Shown piece by piece: positions 1-8,817 of a stretch of 64,000 bases of DNA. This DNA comes from Streptomyces radiopugnans (GTDB lineage: Bacteria > Actinomycetota > Actinomycetes > Streptomycetales > Streptomycetaceae): assembly GCF_900110735.1 (NCBI RefSeq), contig NZ_FOET01000003.1, positions 372,001-436,000 on the forward strand. The letters run 5' to 3'. Position numbers and translations under genes: made by a program. The first letter of the stretch is position 1. The number at the start of each line of letters is the position of its first letter. The notes under the pieces were generated by a model. The model was given only the letters and a program-made list of their open reading frames with translations, had not been told where the DNA came from and did not search any database.

Positions 1-646
1 CCGGGCCGGGGTCGACCGCCTCCAGGCCGCCGAACGGCATCGCGACGGCGGTCAGCGCGCTCGCGGCGACGAGCTGGGCGGCGGAGAGCGAGATGGTGGG
101 CGTGCCCCTGCCGGCCAGGGTGCGGCCCATGTAGGTGAACGCGACCGCATAACTGGCGGCCGCGCCGAGGATGGCGAGCGCTCCCCAGCCGACGGCTCCG
201 GCCGACTGCCACGGGGCGAGGATGACGACCGTGCCGGCGAAGCCGAGCAGGAGTCCCGCCAGACGGGCCGGGCGCAGTCCGCGCTCCGAGCCGAGAGCGA
301 GTCCGAGGGCGACCGACCAGAGCGGTGTCGTGGCGTTCAGCACTCCGGCGAGACCGGAGTCGACGGTCTGCTGACCCAGGCTGAACAGCGCGAACGGAAG
401 CGCGTTGCAGAAGAAGGCCGCGACGAGGATGCGGCGCCAGACGACGGCGCCCCGGGGCATGCGCCGCCCCGCCGCACGGCAGGCGACGGTCAGGACGAGC
501 GCGCCGAGGACGCAGCGGGCGAACGTGACCTGGAGCGGGGAGAGCCCGCGCAGCGCCAGTTCGATCCACAGGAAGGTCGATCCCCACAGCAGGGCGAGCA
601 CGGCCACCCGCAGCCCGCCCCGCAGAGCCCGTGCACTGTTTCCCAC
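1..646 (-). CDS. EamA/DMT-family transporter, 3' end cut by window edge
   Basis: Reading the minus strand from a GTG at 646 gives an open frame to the window edge, about 215 residues. It has repeated hydrophobic segments and conserved-looking EamA stretches (LLWGSTFLWIEL near residue 20, ATTPLWSVALG near 110, LGAAASYAVAFTYM near 160). Drug/metabolite transporters of this family have ten membrane helices in two repeats and export small metabolites; substrate cannot be told. It is divergent from the LysR gene at 801, with 154 bp between them, so that regulator probably controls it. The start is uncertain because the upstream ribosome site is weak. Confidence 0.85.
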   Translation of the reverse strand, partial: MGNSARALRGGLRVAVLALLWGSTFLWIELALRGLSPLQVTFARCVLGALVLTVACRAAGRRMPRGAVVWRRILVAAFFCNALPFALFSLGQQTVDSGLAGVLNATTPLWSVALGLALGSERGLRPARLAGLLLGFAGTVVILAPWQSAGAVGWGALAILGAAASYAVAFTYMGRTLAGRGTPTISLSAAQLVAASALTAVAMPFGGLEAVDPGP

Positions 647-800
647 GGCGTTCCCCGTTCCCCCGTTCGTCCGGCACACCGCCCGCCGACCGGTTCCATC
701 GTCGGACCGGTGGTTCGCCCGGTCCCGTCACTCCGACGATGCCCGAGAAGAGCTTTCAGGACAATCAAACGTTTCTATGGTGAGCGTTAAGCTCTGCTGC

Positions 801-1718
801 ATGCTCGATGTGAGGAGACTGCAGGTCCTGCGCGCGGTGGTCACCAGCGGCACGGTCACCGCCGCCGCGGCCCACCTCGGCTACACGCCGTCCGCCGTCA
901 GCCAGCAGGTGGCGGCACTGGAGAGGCAGGCCGGTACCGCGCTGCTCGAACGCGTCGGCCGCGGTGTGCGGCCCACCGCCGCCGGCCTGCTGCTCACCGA
1001 GCACGCGGCCCTGATCGGCTCGGCGGTCGCCCGGGCGGAGACCGCCCTCGCCGACCTCCGCGCCGGACGCACCGGCAGCCTGTCGGTCCGTTACTTCGCC
1101 ACGGCGGGCTCCACGCTGGTGGCTCCGGCCCTGGCCCGGCTGCGCGCGGAGCACCCCGGCGTCCGCGTCGACCTCGAACTCACCGACCCGGAGGACCCGC
1201 TCCAGGAGGTGGTACGGGGCCGGGCCGACCTGGCCGTGGTCGTACGGGCGGGCGACCGGGGCGGTGACGGCTTCCGGCTCGTCCACCTCCTCGACGACCC
1301 GTACGCCGCCGTGCTGCCCCTCGGCCATCCGCTCGCCGACAGGGAAGCCGTCGACCTGCACGAACTCGCCGGTGAGCAGTGGGTCGGCAGTGAACCGCCC
1401 GGGCCCTGCCTGGAGCCGGTGACCGACTCCTGCGCGGCGGCCGGCTTCAGCCCCGACTTCGCCGTCAGGAGCGAGGACTACGCCACCGCGCAGGGCTTCG
1501 TCGCGGCAGGCCTCGGCGTCGGTCTGATGCCGGGGCTGGGGCTGCGCGTCCGGCATCCCGGCGTCGTCGTACGCCCGGTCCGCAACCCCGAACCGGTCAG
1601 GGTGATCTCGGCGGCCGTACGGGAGACCGCCCTCGAACAGCCCGCCCCGCGCGGCCTGCTGAGGGCACTGCGCGACGCGGCCACCGCCGGCCCGCCCGGT
1701 GGAACCGCAGCGGACTGA
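801..1718 (+). CDS. LysR-family transcriptional regulator
   Basis: This 305-residue protein has an N-terminal winged HTH (residues about 3-62, including TPSAVSQQVAALE) and a LysR substrate-binding domain (about 88-290). ATG 801 begins at the usual LysR start (MLDVRRLQVLRAV); a longer upstream frame exists but carries no family sequence. LysR proteins bind small effectors and usually regulate a divergent neighbour, here the EamA transporter. Chromosomal, outside the integrated element. Confidence 0.93.
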   Translation: MLDVRRLQVLRAVVTSGTVTAAAAHLGYTPSAVSQQVAALERQAGTALLERVGRGVRPTAAGLLLTEHAALIGSAVARAETALADLRAGRTGSLSVRYFATAGSTLVAPALARLRAEHPGVRVDLELTDPEDPLQEVVRGRADLAVVVRAGDRGGDGFRLVHLLDDPYAAVLPLGHPLADREAVDLHELAGEQWVGSEPPGPCLEPVTDSCAAAGFSPDFAVRSEDYATAQGFVAAGLGVGLMPGLGLRVRHPGVVVRPVRNPEPVRVISAAVRETALEQPAPRGLLRALRDAATAGPPGGTAAD

Positions 1719-2008
1719 CCCGCGGCCCCTTCGGCCCGGATCCGTATTTCTGCCTCCCGGGCAACCGAGGAACGGGAGCGGTGGATGGGCGCCGGACCGG
1801 CCGCCGTGCGCGACCTCACCGAACCGGAGGTGCTCTACTCCGCACGTTCCGAGAAGGACCGTGAAGCCGTCCGGGGGCGGCGGGAACAGTTCGTCCGGTG
1901 CTTCCCGGGCCCTGCGACGGGGCGCGACGAGATCACCCTGCGAGGGCCCTCAGGAGTTGTCCGGGAGCCGTCCGGGCCGACTTCCGAGACGGTCCACGGT
2001 CCACAACC
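1719..2008. other. Intergenic region between LysR gene and tRNA-Pro terminator
   Basis: No convincing gene is seen. Short open frames here have no ribosome site and no recognisable family sequence. Confidence 0.6.
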
Positions 2009-2047
2009 AGTCAGGGTCCGATCCGCTGAGCGGATCGGGCCCTGACT
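2009..2047 (-). terminator. Original tRNA-Pro terminator hairpin
   Basis: A long, nearly perfect inverted repeat starts with AGTCAGGG and ends with CCCTGACT around a short TGA loop. It sits directly downstream, on the minus strand, of the displaced tRNA 3' end. A related hairpin lies at 37424-37458 beside the intact tRNA gene. Confidence 0.8.
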
Positions 2048-2105
2048 GGTGTTTCGGCTGTCGGGGTGGCGGGATTTGAACCCACGACCTCTTCGTCCCG
2101 AACGA
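2046..2105. repeat. Left attachment site, displaced 3' half of tRNA-Pro
   Basis: These 60 bp are identical to 37461-37520. They contain the T-arm and anticodon region of tRNA-Pro(CGG) on the minus strand, but the sequence stops matching tRNA just after the anticodon arm. This is therefore the displaced 3' end of the chromosomal gene, left when the element brought its own copy. The crossover lies somewhere within the 60 bp. Confidence 0.93.
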
Positions 2106-2414
2106 GGTTCGGATGCTGATCTTGCCAGTGCGGATGGTGTTTGCCCTGGCCAGAGCGTCGGATTGCCATGGTCTCGGGTGGTCCCGAAGGGACTTGGGGA
2201 GCAGGTTGGCTCCCAGATGGCTCCCACATGGCCCTGGATGGGGCGGTCCCGCTCACGCTCGTACAGCTCTCCCCCTGACATTGAGCCTGGCGTCCCGGGG
2301 CGTTCTCGATGAAGGATTCGGTGCATACGGCCGCATGAAGGCTGGCCGGAGTGGCTCTGGGCCAGCGGCCCCAGGCCAGGCTGGGGCCGCTGGTGCCGAT
2401 GCCGCGTCAGGCGT
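2106..2414. other. Left inner end of element, non-coding
   Basis: About 300 bp between the left attachment site and the first restriction-island gene. No gene with family sequence is visible. It holds one copy of a 19-bp repeat shared with the right end. Confidence 0.6.
2208..2226. repeat. Candidate integrase arm site, left
   Basis: The 19-bp sequence GGCTCCCAGATGGCTCCCA is itself two tandem copies of GGCTCCCA. It is identical and in the same orientation at 37386-37404, near the other end. Shared sequences inside both ends of a tyrosine-integrase element suggest arm-type binding sites for integrase or excisionase. Confidence 0.55.
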
Positions 2415-3758
2415 TTACCGCAGGCGGCGCTGCGGCCGCTCCCGCCGCGCCGGGCAGGTGTCCGGCGCGCAGCCGTGGCCGACACGCGCGGTGTTGTCGT
2501 CGAGACGGAGAAGGACGGCGAGCACGCAGCCGTCGACGACCTCGAGTTCGAGCGCGTGGCGACGCAGGCTAGAGAGCTGGGCGCTGCTGGTACCGCGGCG
2601 GACGACGAGCGGCGAGTGGTCGCCGGGCGTTGTGAACGTGTAGCTCATCGGCGCTCGGCGTAGCCCCAGCTGCCAGGTTAGCCAAGTGTGCACATTGACG
2701 CCGCTGCCACGCAAGATGTCCCGGTTCACGGAGATCCGCACGCCGAGAACCTCGCCCTCGATGGCCATCGTGTCCGGCTGAGCCGGTTCCTCCTCCTCGA
2801 AGGGGCGGGCGCCGCGGGAGACGAGGTCGACAAGGCCGTCGGGGGTCTCACCCAGCTGATCACTGAGTAGGCACTGCTTCAGGCGCCACGGGGTGACTGG
2901 GTACAGTTCCGTCACCTTGGCGAAGAGCCGTGCCTGGGATAGAGGGCCCGAATCGGTGACTACCGCGACCATCGCCTCCACAGCGGTGGTGTATGTGGAC
3001 GCGCGCAGGTGCGTCCACTCGGTCAGGGCCCAGGTGCCCTCGGGGCGGATCTGCCGGAACCGGTCGTCACGGCGCAGCGCCTCCCGCACCGCCGCGATGG
3101 TCGTCGCGGCCATCGGGGCGAGCAGCTCGTCGGGCCGACATGGACGCCCGGCCTCCAGCAGCCACAGGTACGCGGCATCGCGTCCCCGCGCCTTGCGGCG
3201 GACCCAGTGCCCGTCGGGGCTCAGGGCGAGCCGCGACCCGGAGTGGCTAAGGAGCCAGACCAAGGGGAGATCCGCGGGTAGTCCGGCCTGGGAGGCCGCC
3301 CGACCGAGGTCGTCGCCGAGGAAGGGAGCGGCGTCGACGAGACGGCGCAGGGCGTTGCCCAGCGCGGCAGGGTCAGCGCTCCACCAGCCGCGCAGGGGCC
3401 CCGCCCACGTCCGCGGCGCGTCCAGCCCCGCCGCAGCCAGCAGCTCTTCCAGCGCCACGTGGTCGACGACCCCAAGCGCAGCAGCGAAGGTTTCTCGTGG
3501 GGCGGCTGGGCCCGCGCCCGCAGCGCGGGCTGTCTCCCGCCAGCCGCCCTGGATGGTGTCCGCCATTTCCGTGAGTCGCTTCCGGGCGCGGTTCTGGATC
3601 TGGCGCACGCGCTCGCGGCTCAGCCCGAGCGCTGCCCCGACCTCCCCTAGCGTCCGGCCCTCGGACCGGCCCGCGATGACGGCCTGCTCACGCTCGTCGA
3701 AGACCCCGGCCTCCCATGCCCTGACCAGCCACTCGCCCATCGACCACTTGTCCCCCAT
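2415..3758 (-). CDS. Restriction-island protein with sigma-region-4-like HTH
   Basis: A 447-residue protein whose N-terminus (about residues 20-65) has a sigma-70 region 4 type HTH (TLGEVGAALGLSRERVRQIQ). The remainder has no domain I can name. A full sigma factor would need region 2, which is absent, so this is not a normal sigma factor. It is the last gene of the operon, starting 9 nt after the 199-residue gene ends, with an AGGGGAG ribosome site before ATG 3758. The HTH may give DNA binding for target recognition or autoregulation; that is inference. Confidence 0.7.
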   Translation of the reverse strand: MGDKWSMGEWLVRAWEAGVFDEREQAVIAGRSEGRTLGEVGAALGLSRERVRQIQNRARKRLTEMADTIQGGWRETARAAGAGPAAPRETFAAALGVVDHVALEELLAAAGLDAPRTWAGPLRGWWSADPAALGNALRRLVDAAPFLGDDLGRAASQAGLPADLPLVWLLSHSGSRLALSPDGHWVRRKARGRDAAYLWLLEAGRPCRPDELLAPMAATTIAAVREALRRDDRFRQIRPEGTWALTEWTHLRASTYTTAVEAMVAVVTDSGPLSQARLFAKVTELYPVTPWRLKQCLLSDQLGETPDGLVDLVSRGARPFEEEEPAQPDTMAIEGEVLGVRISVNRDILRGSGVNVHTWLTWQLGLRRAPMSYTFTTPGDHSPLVVRRGTSSAQLSSLRRHALELEVVDGCVLAVLLRLDDNTARVGHGCAPDTCPARRERPQRRLR

Positions 3759-3767
3759 TGGTCTCCC

Positions 3768-4367
3768 CTACATCTCGCTGAAATAGACGATCCGCACGCC
3801 GAGGAACTCGGCCACGCGCCGGTGTTCCTCTTTCTTCTCGGGGGATACGGGGGCGCGGAACGGGTCGACGACGCAGATCATCCAGGGCCAGGTCTCCCCG
3901 GCAGACCGGTCGAGGATGGCCGGCCACACGAGGTGCTTGAGGTTCGCCGCCGTGCCAGCCACGAAGTGCCGCTCCTCGTCCTCAGCACCGACCTCGCGGA
4001 TTCTCGCGCGCATCGGCTTCTGCTGGGTGCTCCCCGGGATAACCTCCCAGCCGGGACCGAGCGTCGCCGCGACCATCTGCTCGAGCGTCGCGGCCGGCCG
4101 CGTCACGTACTTGGCGTACTTGCCCTCGCCGCGCCGTGCCCGCTCGTACTCCTTCATTGGGCAGTCCTTCAGCCACGGGCGGATATTGGCCTGCTGCTCT
4201 ACGAAGCCCAAGAGGCGGCCGCCGATTTCCGGGTCCTCCGTCCATTCCTGGTACAGGCGAGTGCGGTCCGCGTCCTGGAGATGCGGCCACTGGGCCTCGT
4301 CGGCCTGGGCGTAGATCCGCGTGACCACGGCCTTCTCGACGGCGGGCGGGATCTTGTAGTCGGTCAC
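3768..4367 (-). CDS. Unrecognised 199-residue restriction-island protein
   Basis: I do not recognise a family. GTG 4367 is chosen because it overlaps the TGA of the helicase gene (GTGA) and has AAAGGA upstream; a longer frame to 4445 exists but lies wholly inside the helicase gene. The protein is soluble, mixed alpha/beta in look, and rich in charged residues, with conserved-looking blocks near ATLGPGWEVIPG and WPWMICVVDPF. No catalytic signature stands out. Translational coupling on both sides places it in the restriction operon. Confidence 0.75.
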   Translation of the reverse strand: MTDYKIPPAVEKAVVTRIYAQADEAQWPHLQDADRTRLYQEWTEDPEIGGRLLGFVEQQANIRPWLKDCPMKEYERARRGEGKYAKYVTRPAATLEQMVAATLGPGWEVIPGSTQQKPMRARIREVGAEDEERHFVAGTAANLKHLVWPAILDRSAGETWPWMICVVDPFRAPVSPEKKEEHRRVAEFLGVRIVYFSEM

Positions 4368-6028
4368 AGGATTCCTTTCGGCAGGGGGAATTGGAGGCGG
4401 ACCTCGTCCGCCGCGGTCTCGAGGTCGGCGGCGTCCCGGATCCACATATCCATCAGGGAGCCGACCGTCTCGTCCTGGAATTCGATCCGGGAGACATGCG
4501 GGAGTTCCAGGTGCTCGGTTTCCTCGGCCTCCAGCGTCCGGCGCAGGTTTAGCACCGCTGCGGCGCGGCGGATGTCGGTCACGAAGTCGAGGACCTTCAG
4601 AGCCTTCTTGCCGGGACTCAGCCGCAGCCCGCGGCCGAGCTGCTGCACAAAGATTCTCCGGCTGTGGGTGACACGCAGGAAGGCAATCAGGTTCACGTCG
4701 GGCACGTCGACGCCCTCGTTGAATACGTCCACGCAGGTGATCACTGGGACACGGCCGAGGCGGAACTCGTTGAGCAGGATGTCACGGTGACGCTTCGGCA
4801 GTCCGCTGTGCAGGTAAGAGGCATTGGCCCACGCCGGGTCCGAGATGGCGAGGAGACTCGCCATGTGCTCAGCGTGCTCGATCGTCTGGCAGAACACGAT
4901 GGCGCGGGGCTCGGCGGTCTCCCGCCACGCCACTCGCAGGTGTTCGACGATCTCCTCGTCCCGCTGGGGGAGGAACAGGCGCCGATTGAGGTCCTTGATC
5001 GAGTAGCCGTGACGGCTGATGCCCTGGACGGTGTCCCAGTCGACGCCGTCCGCGTACAGCTTGTAGTCGACGGCCGACAGGTAGCCCGCTGCCATGCCCT
5101 CGGCGATGCCCATTTTGAAGCTGGGGTGGCCGAAACGGGCTGTGATGTCGAACTTGTCGCCACGCCAAGGAGTGGCGGTGACTCCGAACCATCCCGCAGT
5201 CCCGCACAGATCGAGAAGTTCCGCAAACCTGCCGGTCTCGGCCACGTGATGGGTCTCGTCGATCATGATGAGGTCGGGCGCGTATCCCGCGCGCACGGCG
5301 GACAGCGCCGACTCGACCGTCGCGACGACGACGCCGTCAAGGGCTCGAGGTTTGCTTTCACCGGTCAGGAGGCGGGTGGGCACGTTCTTCGGGAGGTGCC
5401 GCCAAAGCGCCTTCTCCAGCTGTCCGACGAGGTCGCGCATGTGGGCGACGACCAGGACGCGTGCGTCCGGCCGCGACGCCACCAGGTTCCCGATGACCTC
5501 GCCGCCGACGACTGTCTTTCCCAGCCCTGTCGCCAGAACCAGCAACGCTGTCCCCTCAGCGTCGAGAGCCCGCTCGATCGCGTCCACGGCCTGTTCCTGG
5601 TACGGCCGCAGAGAGTAGGGAACGGGCACGTGATCGGGCATCCTCTGACCGATCGCGTCCAGAGTGGCTCCATGCCACAGGGCGATGTCGACGCCGATCC
5701 CTGCCAGCGCCTGGCGTCGCGCCTCGGCTGACGCGGTGATGTCCGTGTTGGTCACCAACACGGCCTTGTCGGCCCGGTAGTGGGTGCGCGCACGTTCGAG
5801 ATCATCGACACCCGCGCGGTCGGCCGTGCCGTGCGCCTTCCACTTGCACTGGAACACCCACTGCTCGCGGGCGCGGACCGCGAGCAGGTCGGCGCCGTAG
5901 TCGTGAGCGCCATCGATGATGCGGACATCCTGGAACCCTAGGTGCCACAGGGTCCGTTCGAGCGCCTTGGTCAGTCCCCCCGGGCCGCCGTCGCGCAGTT
6001 CGGCGGCCGTCAGGAATACGGCGCTCAT
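4364..6028 (-). CDS. PD-(D/E)XK nuclease-SF2 helicase fusion
   Basis: A 554-residue protein. Residues about 10-100 form a restriction-endonuclease/Mrr-like domain with GAD and QCKW, the expected acidic and Q-x-K catalytic positions. Residues about 135-500 form a superfamily II helicase: Walker A (LATGLGKTVV), DEAH-like IDETHH, GVTATPWR, and motif VI (QQLGRGLRLSPGKK). This layout fits a DNA-translocating restriction subunit. Its ATG overlaps the TGA of the ATPase gene upstream, indicating coupled translation. Nuclease-helicase fusions of this kind accompany MORC-like ATPases in described bacterial restriction systems. Confidence 0.88.
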   Translation of the reverse strand: MSAVFLTAAELRDGGPGGLTKALERTLWHLGFQDVRIIDGAHDYGADLLAVRAREQWVFQCKWKAHGTADRAGVDDLERARTHYRADKAVLVTNTDITASAEARRQALAGIGVDIALWHGATLDAIGQRMPDHVPVPYSLRPYQEQAVDAIERALDAEGTALLVLATGLGKTVVGGEVIGNLVASRPDARVLVVAHMRDLVGQLEKALWRHLPKNVPTRLLTGESKPRALDGVVVATVESALSAVRAGYAPDLIMIDETHHVAETGRFAELLDLCGTAGWFGVTATPWRGDKFDITARFGHPSFKMGIAEGMAAGYLSAVDYKLYADGVDWDTVQGISRHGYSIKDLNRRLFLPQRDEEIVEHLRVAWRETAEPRAIVFCQTIEHAEHMASLLAISDPAWANASYLHSGLPKRHRDILLNEFRLGRVPVITCVDVFNEGVDVPDVNLIAFLRVTHSRRIFVQQLGRGLRLSPGKKALKVLDFVTDIRRAAAVLNLRRTLEAEETEHLELPHVSRIEFQDETVGSLMDMWIRDAADLETAADEVRLQFPLPKGIL

Positions 6029-8355
6029 CCCTCACCGGCCAACTCGTCGCGCAGCAAGGCGATGCTCAGACGGGCCCGTCTGAGCTGCTGGGTGGTCGCT
6101 CCACCCGCGAACGTGCCGAGCGTCGCCACGTCCGCGAGGCAGCCCGTGACCCGGGCCAGGCTCAGCGCCTTTCCGGACGGCGATGATACCCCGGCGTACG
6201 GGCCACGGAAGACGCCACCGTCCATGAACGACTCCGGCATCGCCTGGACGAGCCGGACCAGGGCCAACGCTGGCATGTGATGGACGAAACCGGAGTCCCG
6301 GCCGAGACTGCCGACGAGGCCGACACGTCCGGCGGCGATCATCGCCTCCTCGGTCGCGACCTTCTCCTCGTCGGAGAGGTGACCGTAGGCGTTGGCGAAG
6401 CCACCGCTCCGGTCGAGGGCTTCGGCCACACGCTCGCGGATCTCCGCGAGGAGGTCGCGGGCCTCCGCGCCGACGGTGGTGCCGTCGAGCACGCTGTCCT
6501 GAAGGGACTCGGCGCGGATCGCGGCGACGAGCTGGGACGGGCCCCAGTCAGAACGCGCCCGCACCTTCAGGACGGCGGCTAGTTCGACCACGAGGAGGTC
6601 GGCGTAGTCCGCGCCAAACCGCTGGAACACGGCGTGCTCAGGGTCAACTAGGGCGGTGAGCTCGTTGCCGGACCGCTGATCGAGAAGGACGGGGACGGGC
6701 AGCCTGTTGTCGTTGAGGAGCCGCTCGCCCGGCTTCAGCAGCAAAGTTCGCACCTTCACGTAGCCGAGCTCAGGGTGCCCGAACGACCTACTCAGATACG
6801 CGTGGGGCGTCGCCGCGTTCTCGTAGCGGGCCAGGCGCTCACTGCGTGTCTCGGGAGCAGCCGGGGCAGGCGTGGCGGAGGCGGTGGACGCGGTCTCCGG
6901 CTGGGCTTTGCCGGAAGTAGGCATGTCGGCAGGGAAGCCGAGCGCTTCCCCGACGGCCTTCTCATCGGGCTGGGTCGGCACACTGGCCGCCGTTTTGGCC
7001 TCCTTGCTCTGCTTCTTGATCTCCTCGTGTCGCAGGACCGCCTGCCACCAGTGCTCGTCGGTCTGGAACTCGGGAACGCCTGCCTGGAACTTCCGGCCCC
7101 AGTCCCGGGTATCCGCGTGGACCGGCTTGTTACCGTCGCCGGGGACGAGGCAGCGCAGGCCCGCGTCATTGCGGCGGAAGCCCTTGAACAGCAAGGCCAG
7201 CGGGCTCTCGTTCTCCGGGTACCCCAGCTTGCGGGCGCGCTGGGGCTGAAGCGGTGCGACACCGCGTAGCAGCTCCACGGCGCTGAGCCAGCTACGGTCC
7301 CCGTACTCGAAGGCGTCCTTCTGATAGGTGACGGGGACGTGGTCGAGGTGGATCTCGCCAATGAGGCGACCACCCTGGTGGGCGAGCTCGACCGGGTACT
7401 CGGGTTCCTCATTCCCCGCGATCCCATCGGGGTTGTTCCAGGTGAAGAGCTGTTTGTCCCAGCGCAGGATCTTTCGGCCGTTGCGCAGGAAGTCGATCCC
7501 GTACTCGGTCTTGTCGAGGTAACGCTGGACGCCAAGCCAACCGTGGATCCGGCGCTCGCGCACAGCTAGGTTCCCACTGCCGCAGACGGAGCAGTCCTCC
7601 CCCGAACCGATCTGCCACTCCCCGCAGTCCCGGCAGGCGATCCCGTCCTGGAGTTTTTCGTCGATCTGGATGTAGGCAGGGATCCGCTCCTTGCCGTTGT
7701 AGAGCACGTAGCGGTCGTCGCCCCAGCGGCAGTGGCGGACCGGCTTGACACGCGTTCCGCCGACGTAGAGGTCGAAGGGGTGCTCAGTGAGAATCCACGA
7801 GTACACCGATCCGAGGGTGTTGCGGAGTGCCGAACCGTTGCGGCGCAGCCACTCGGCACGCGTCCGGTGCAGACGATCGACGGTGATCCGCGTGCCGTGC
7901 TGGGACGGGTCGCTCTTCGGCTCGGTGATGTCCTTCGCCTCGAAGTCGTCCTTGATCTGGTCAAGGTCGATCTCGACGCCGATCCACTCCGTGTCGCCCG
8001 CGCGGGTTGTCAGGACGCGGGTGCGCCGGCCGAGGCGGGCGGTCGAGATGTTGAAGCCCATGCCGAACAGGCCGAGCTTGTCGTGCATGTCGTTCCCGGA
8101 CCAGCCAGCCCGCACCGCGCGCGCCAGTCGGTCGTACGACATGCCCCGCCCGGTGTCGCGGACTTCCAGGACTCCTTTCGGAGACGATGGCAGGGCCACG
8201 CTGACTGTGAAGCCGTCCGGCCACTCCACCCCCGAACGGAGGATGTCGAGAAAGTCATCGAAGGGGTTGTCGACGAGTTCGGCTACACACTGCCACTCGT
8301 CGAAATCGATCTCGCCCAGCATGCTCAGCACGCGGGCGGAAGGGGTGATCTTCAC
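6025..8355 (-). CDS. MutL/MORC-type GHKL ATPase
   Basis: A protein of about 776 residues with a GHKL ATP-binding fold at the N-terminus: AELVDNPFDD (catalytic Glu and Asn), DTGRGM (DxGxG) and KLGLFGMGFN (GxGxxG lid). A CxxC...CxxC zinc ribbon follows near residue 250. The C-terminal half is variable with a low-complexity linker. GTG 8355 is preferred because the family motif starts just after it and AGGAGG lies upstream; ATG 8442 is in frame but has no ribosome site. Proteins of this type combine with methyltransferases, Vsr and nuclease-helicases in restriction systems and are the bacterial relatives of eukaryotic MORC proteins. The IS element now lies upstream of it. Confidence 0.85.
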   Translation of the reverse strand: MKITPSARVLSMLGEIDFDEWQCVAELVDNPFDDFLDILRSGVEWPDGFTVSVALPSSPKGVLEVRDTGRGMSYDRLARAVRAGWSGNDMHDKLGLFGMGFNISTARLGRRTRVLTTRAGDTEWIGVEIDLDQIKDDFEAKDITEPKSDPSQHGTRITVDRLHRTRAEWLRRNGSALRNTLGSVYSWILTEHPFDLYVGGTRVKPVRHCRWGDDRYVLYNGKERIPAYIQIDEKLQDGIACRDCGEWQIGSGEDCSVCGSGNLAVRERRIHGWLGVQRYLDKTEYGIDFLRNGRKILRWDKQLFTWNNPDGIAGNEEPEYPVELAHQGGRLIGEIHLDHVPVTYQKDAFEYGDRSWLSAVELLRGVAPLQPQRARKLGYPENESPLALLFKGFRRNDAGLRCLVPGDGNKPVHADTRDWGRKFQAGVPEFQTDEHWWQAVLRHEEIKKQSKEAKTAASVPTQPDEKAVGEALGFPADMPTSGKAQPETASTASATPAPAAPETRSERLARYENAATPHAYLSRSFGHPELGYVKVRTLLLKPGERLLNDNRLPVPVLLDQRSGNELTALVDPEHAVFQRFGADYADLLVVELAAVLKVRARSDWGPSQLVAAIRAESLQDSVLDGTTVGAEARDLLAEIRERVAEALDRSGGFANAYGHLSDEEKVATEEAMIAAGRVGLVGSLGRDSGFVHHMPALALVRLVQAMPESFMDGGVFRGPYAGVSSPSGKALSLARVTGCLADVATLGTFAGGATTQQLRRARLSIALLRDELAGEG

Positions 8356-8817
8356 TCCGGCGGAACCCTCCTGACGGGTCGGGACGCTGTCACGGCGGCC
8401 GCGGCGTGCGTGGTAGGCACGGCGAAGCCACCCGGCTCTCATGAGCCGAGCTTTTCGATCCCGAGACTAGAGGAGGCCATTGACAATCCGGCCCGAGTTT
8501 GCGAACCCCGGCGAATTGTGTGGCTACCGGGCGGGGGCAAAGGTGCTAAATCCTCATGAATAGGGATGAATCAGTCACGGCTGGCGCGGGGAGCAGGCAG
8601 CCACCGTGGCCGTGATGGTCTTTTCGTGCATCAGACCCGTGACGCGTTCCGCGGTGACCTCAGAAACCTTGTGTTCCCGAGAACCCGCAAGATGTCCCAG
8701 CCCTCCTCGACTGAGGCGGGTCCGTACCGGCGCCCTAAACCTGGTTGGCGGAGACCTTGTCCCGCCGGAAGACGCTGTGAGCGTCATCGGCCGCACACGC
8801 TCGGGGTGCTGTGCCAG
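8356..8817. other. Region between ATPase gene and IS1182-family insertion
   Basis: About 460 bp with no recognisable gene on either strand. In the undisrupted operon the ATPase gene probably followed vsr closely, so this may be an extra acquired remnant or a separate promoter region. I can assign neither function. Confidence 0.45.

Noticed and set aside
2054..2105. A second tRNA-Pro gene at the left boundary
   Set aside because: Only the 3' part and anticodon arm match; the D arm and 5' acceptor strand are missing.
2415..3758. A sigma factor
   Set aside because: Only the region-4-like HTH is present; region 2 is absent and the HTH is N-terminal.
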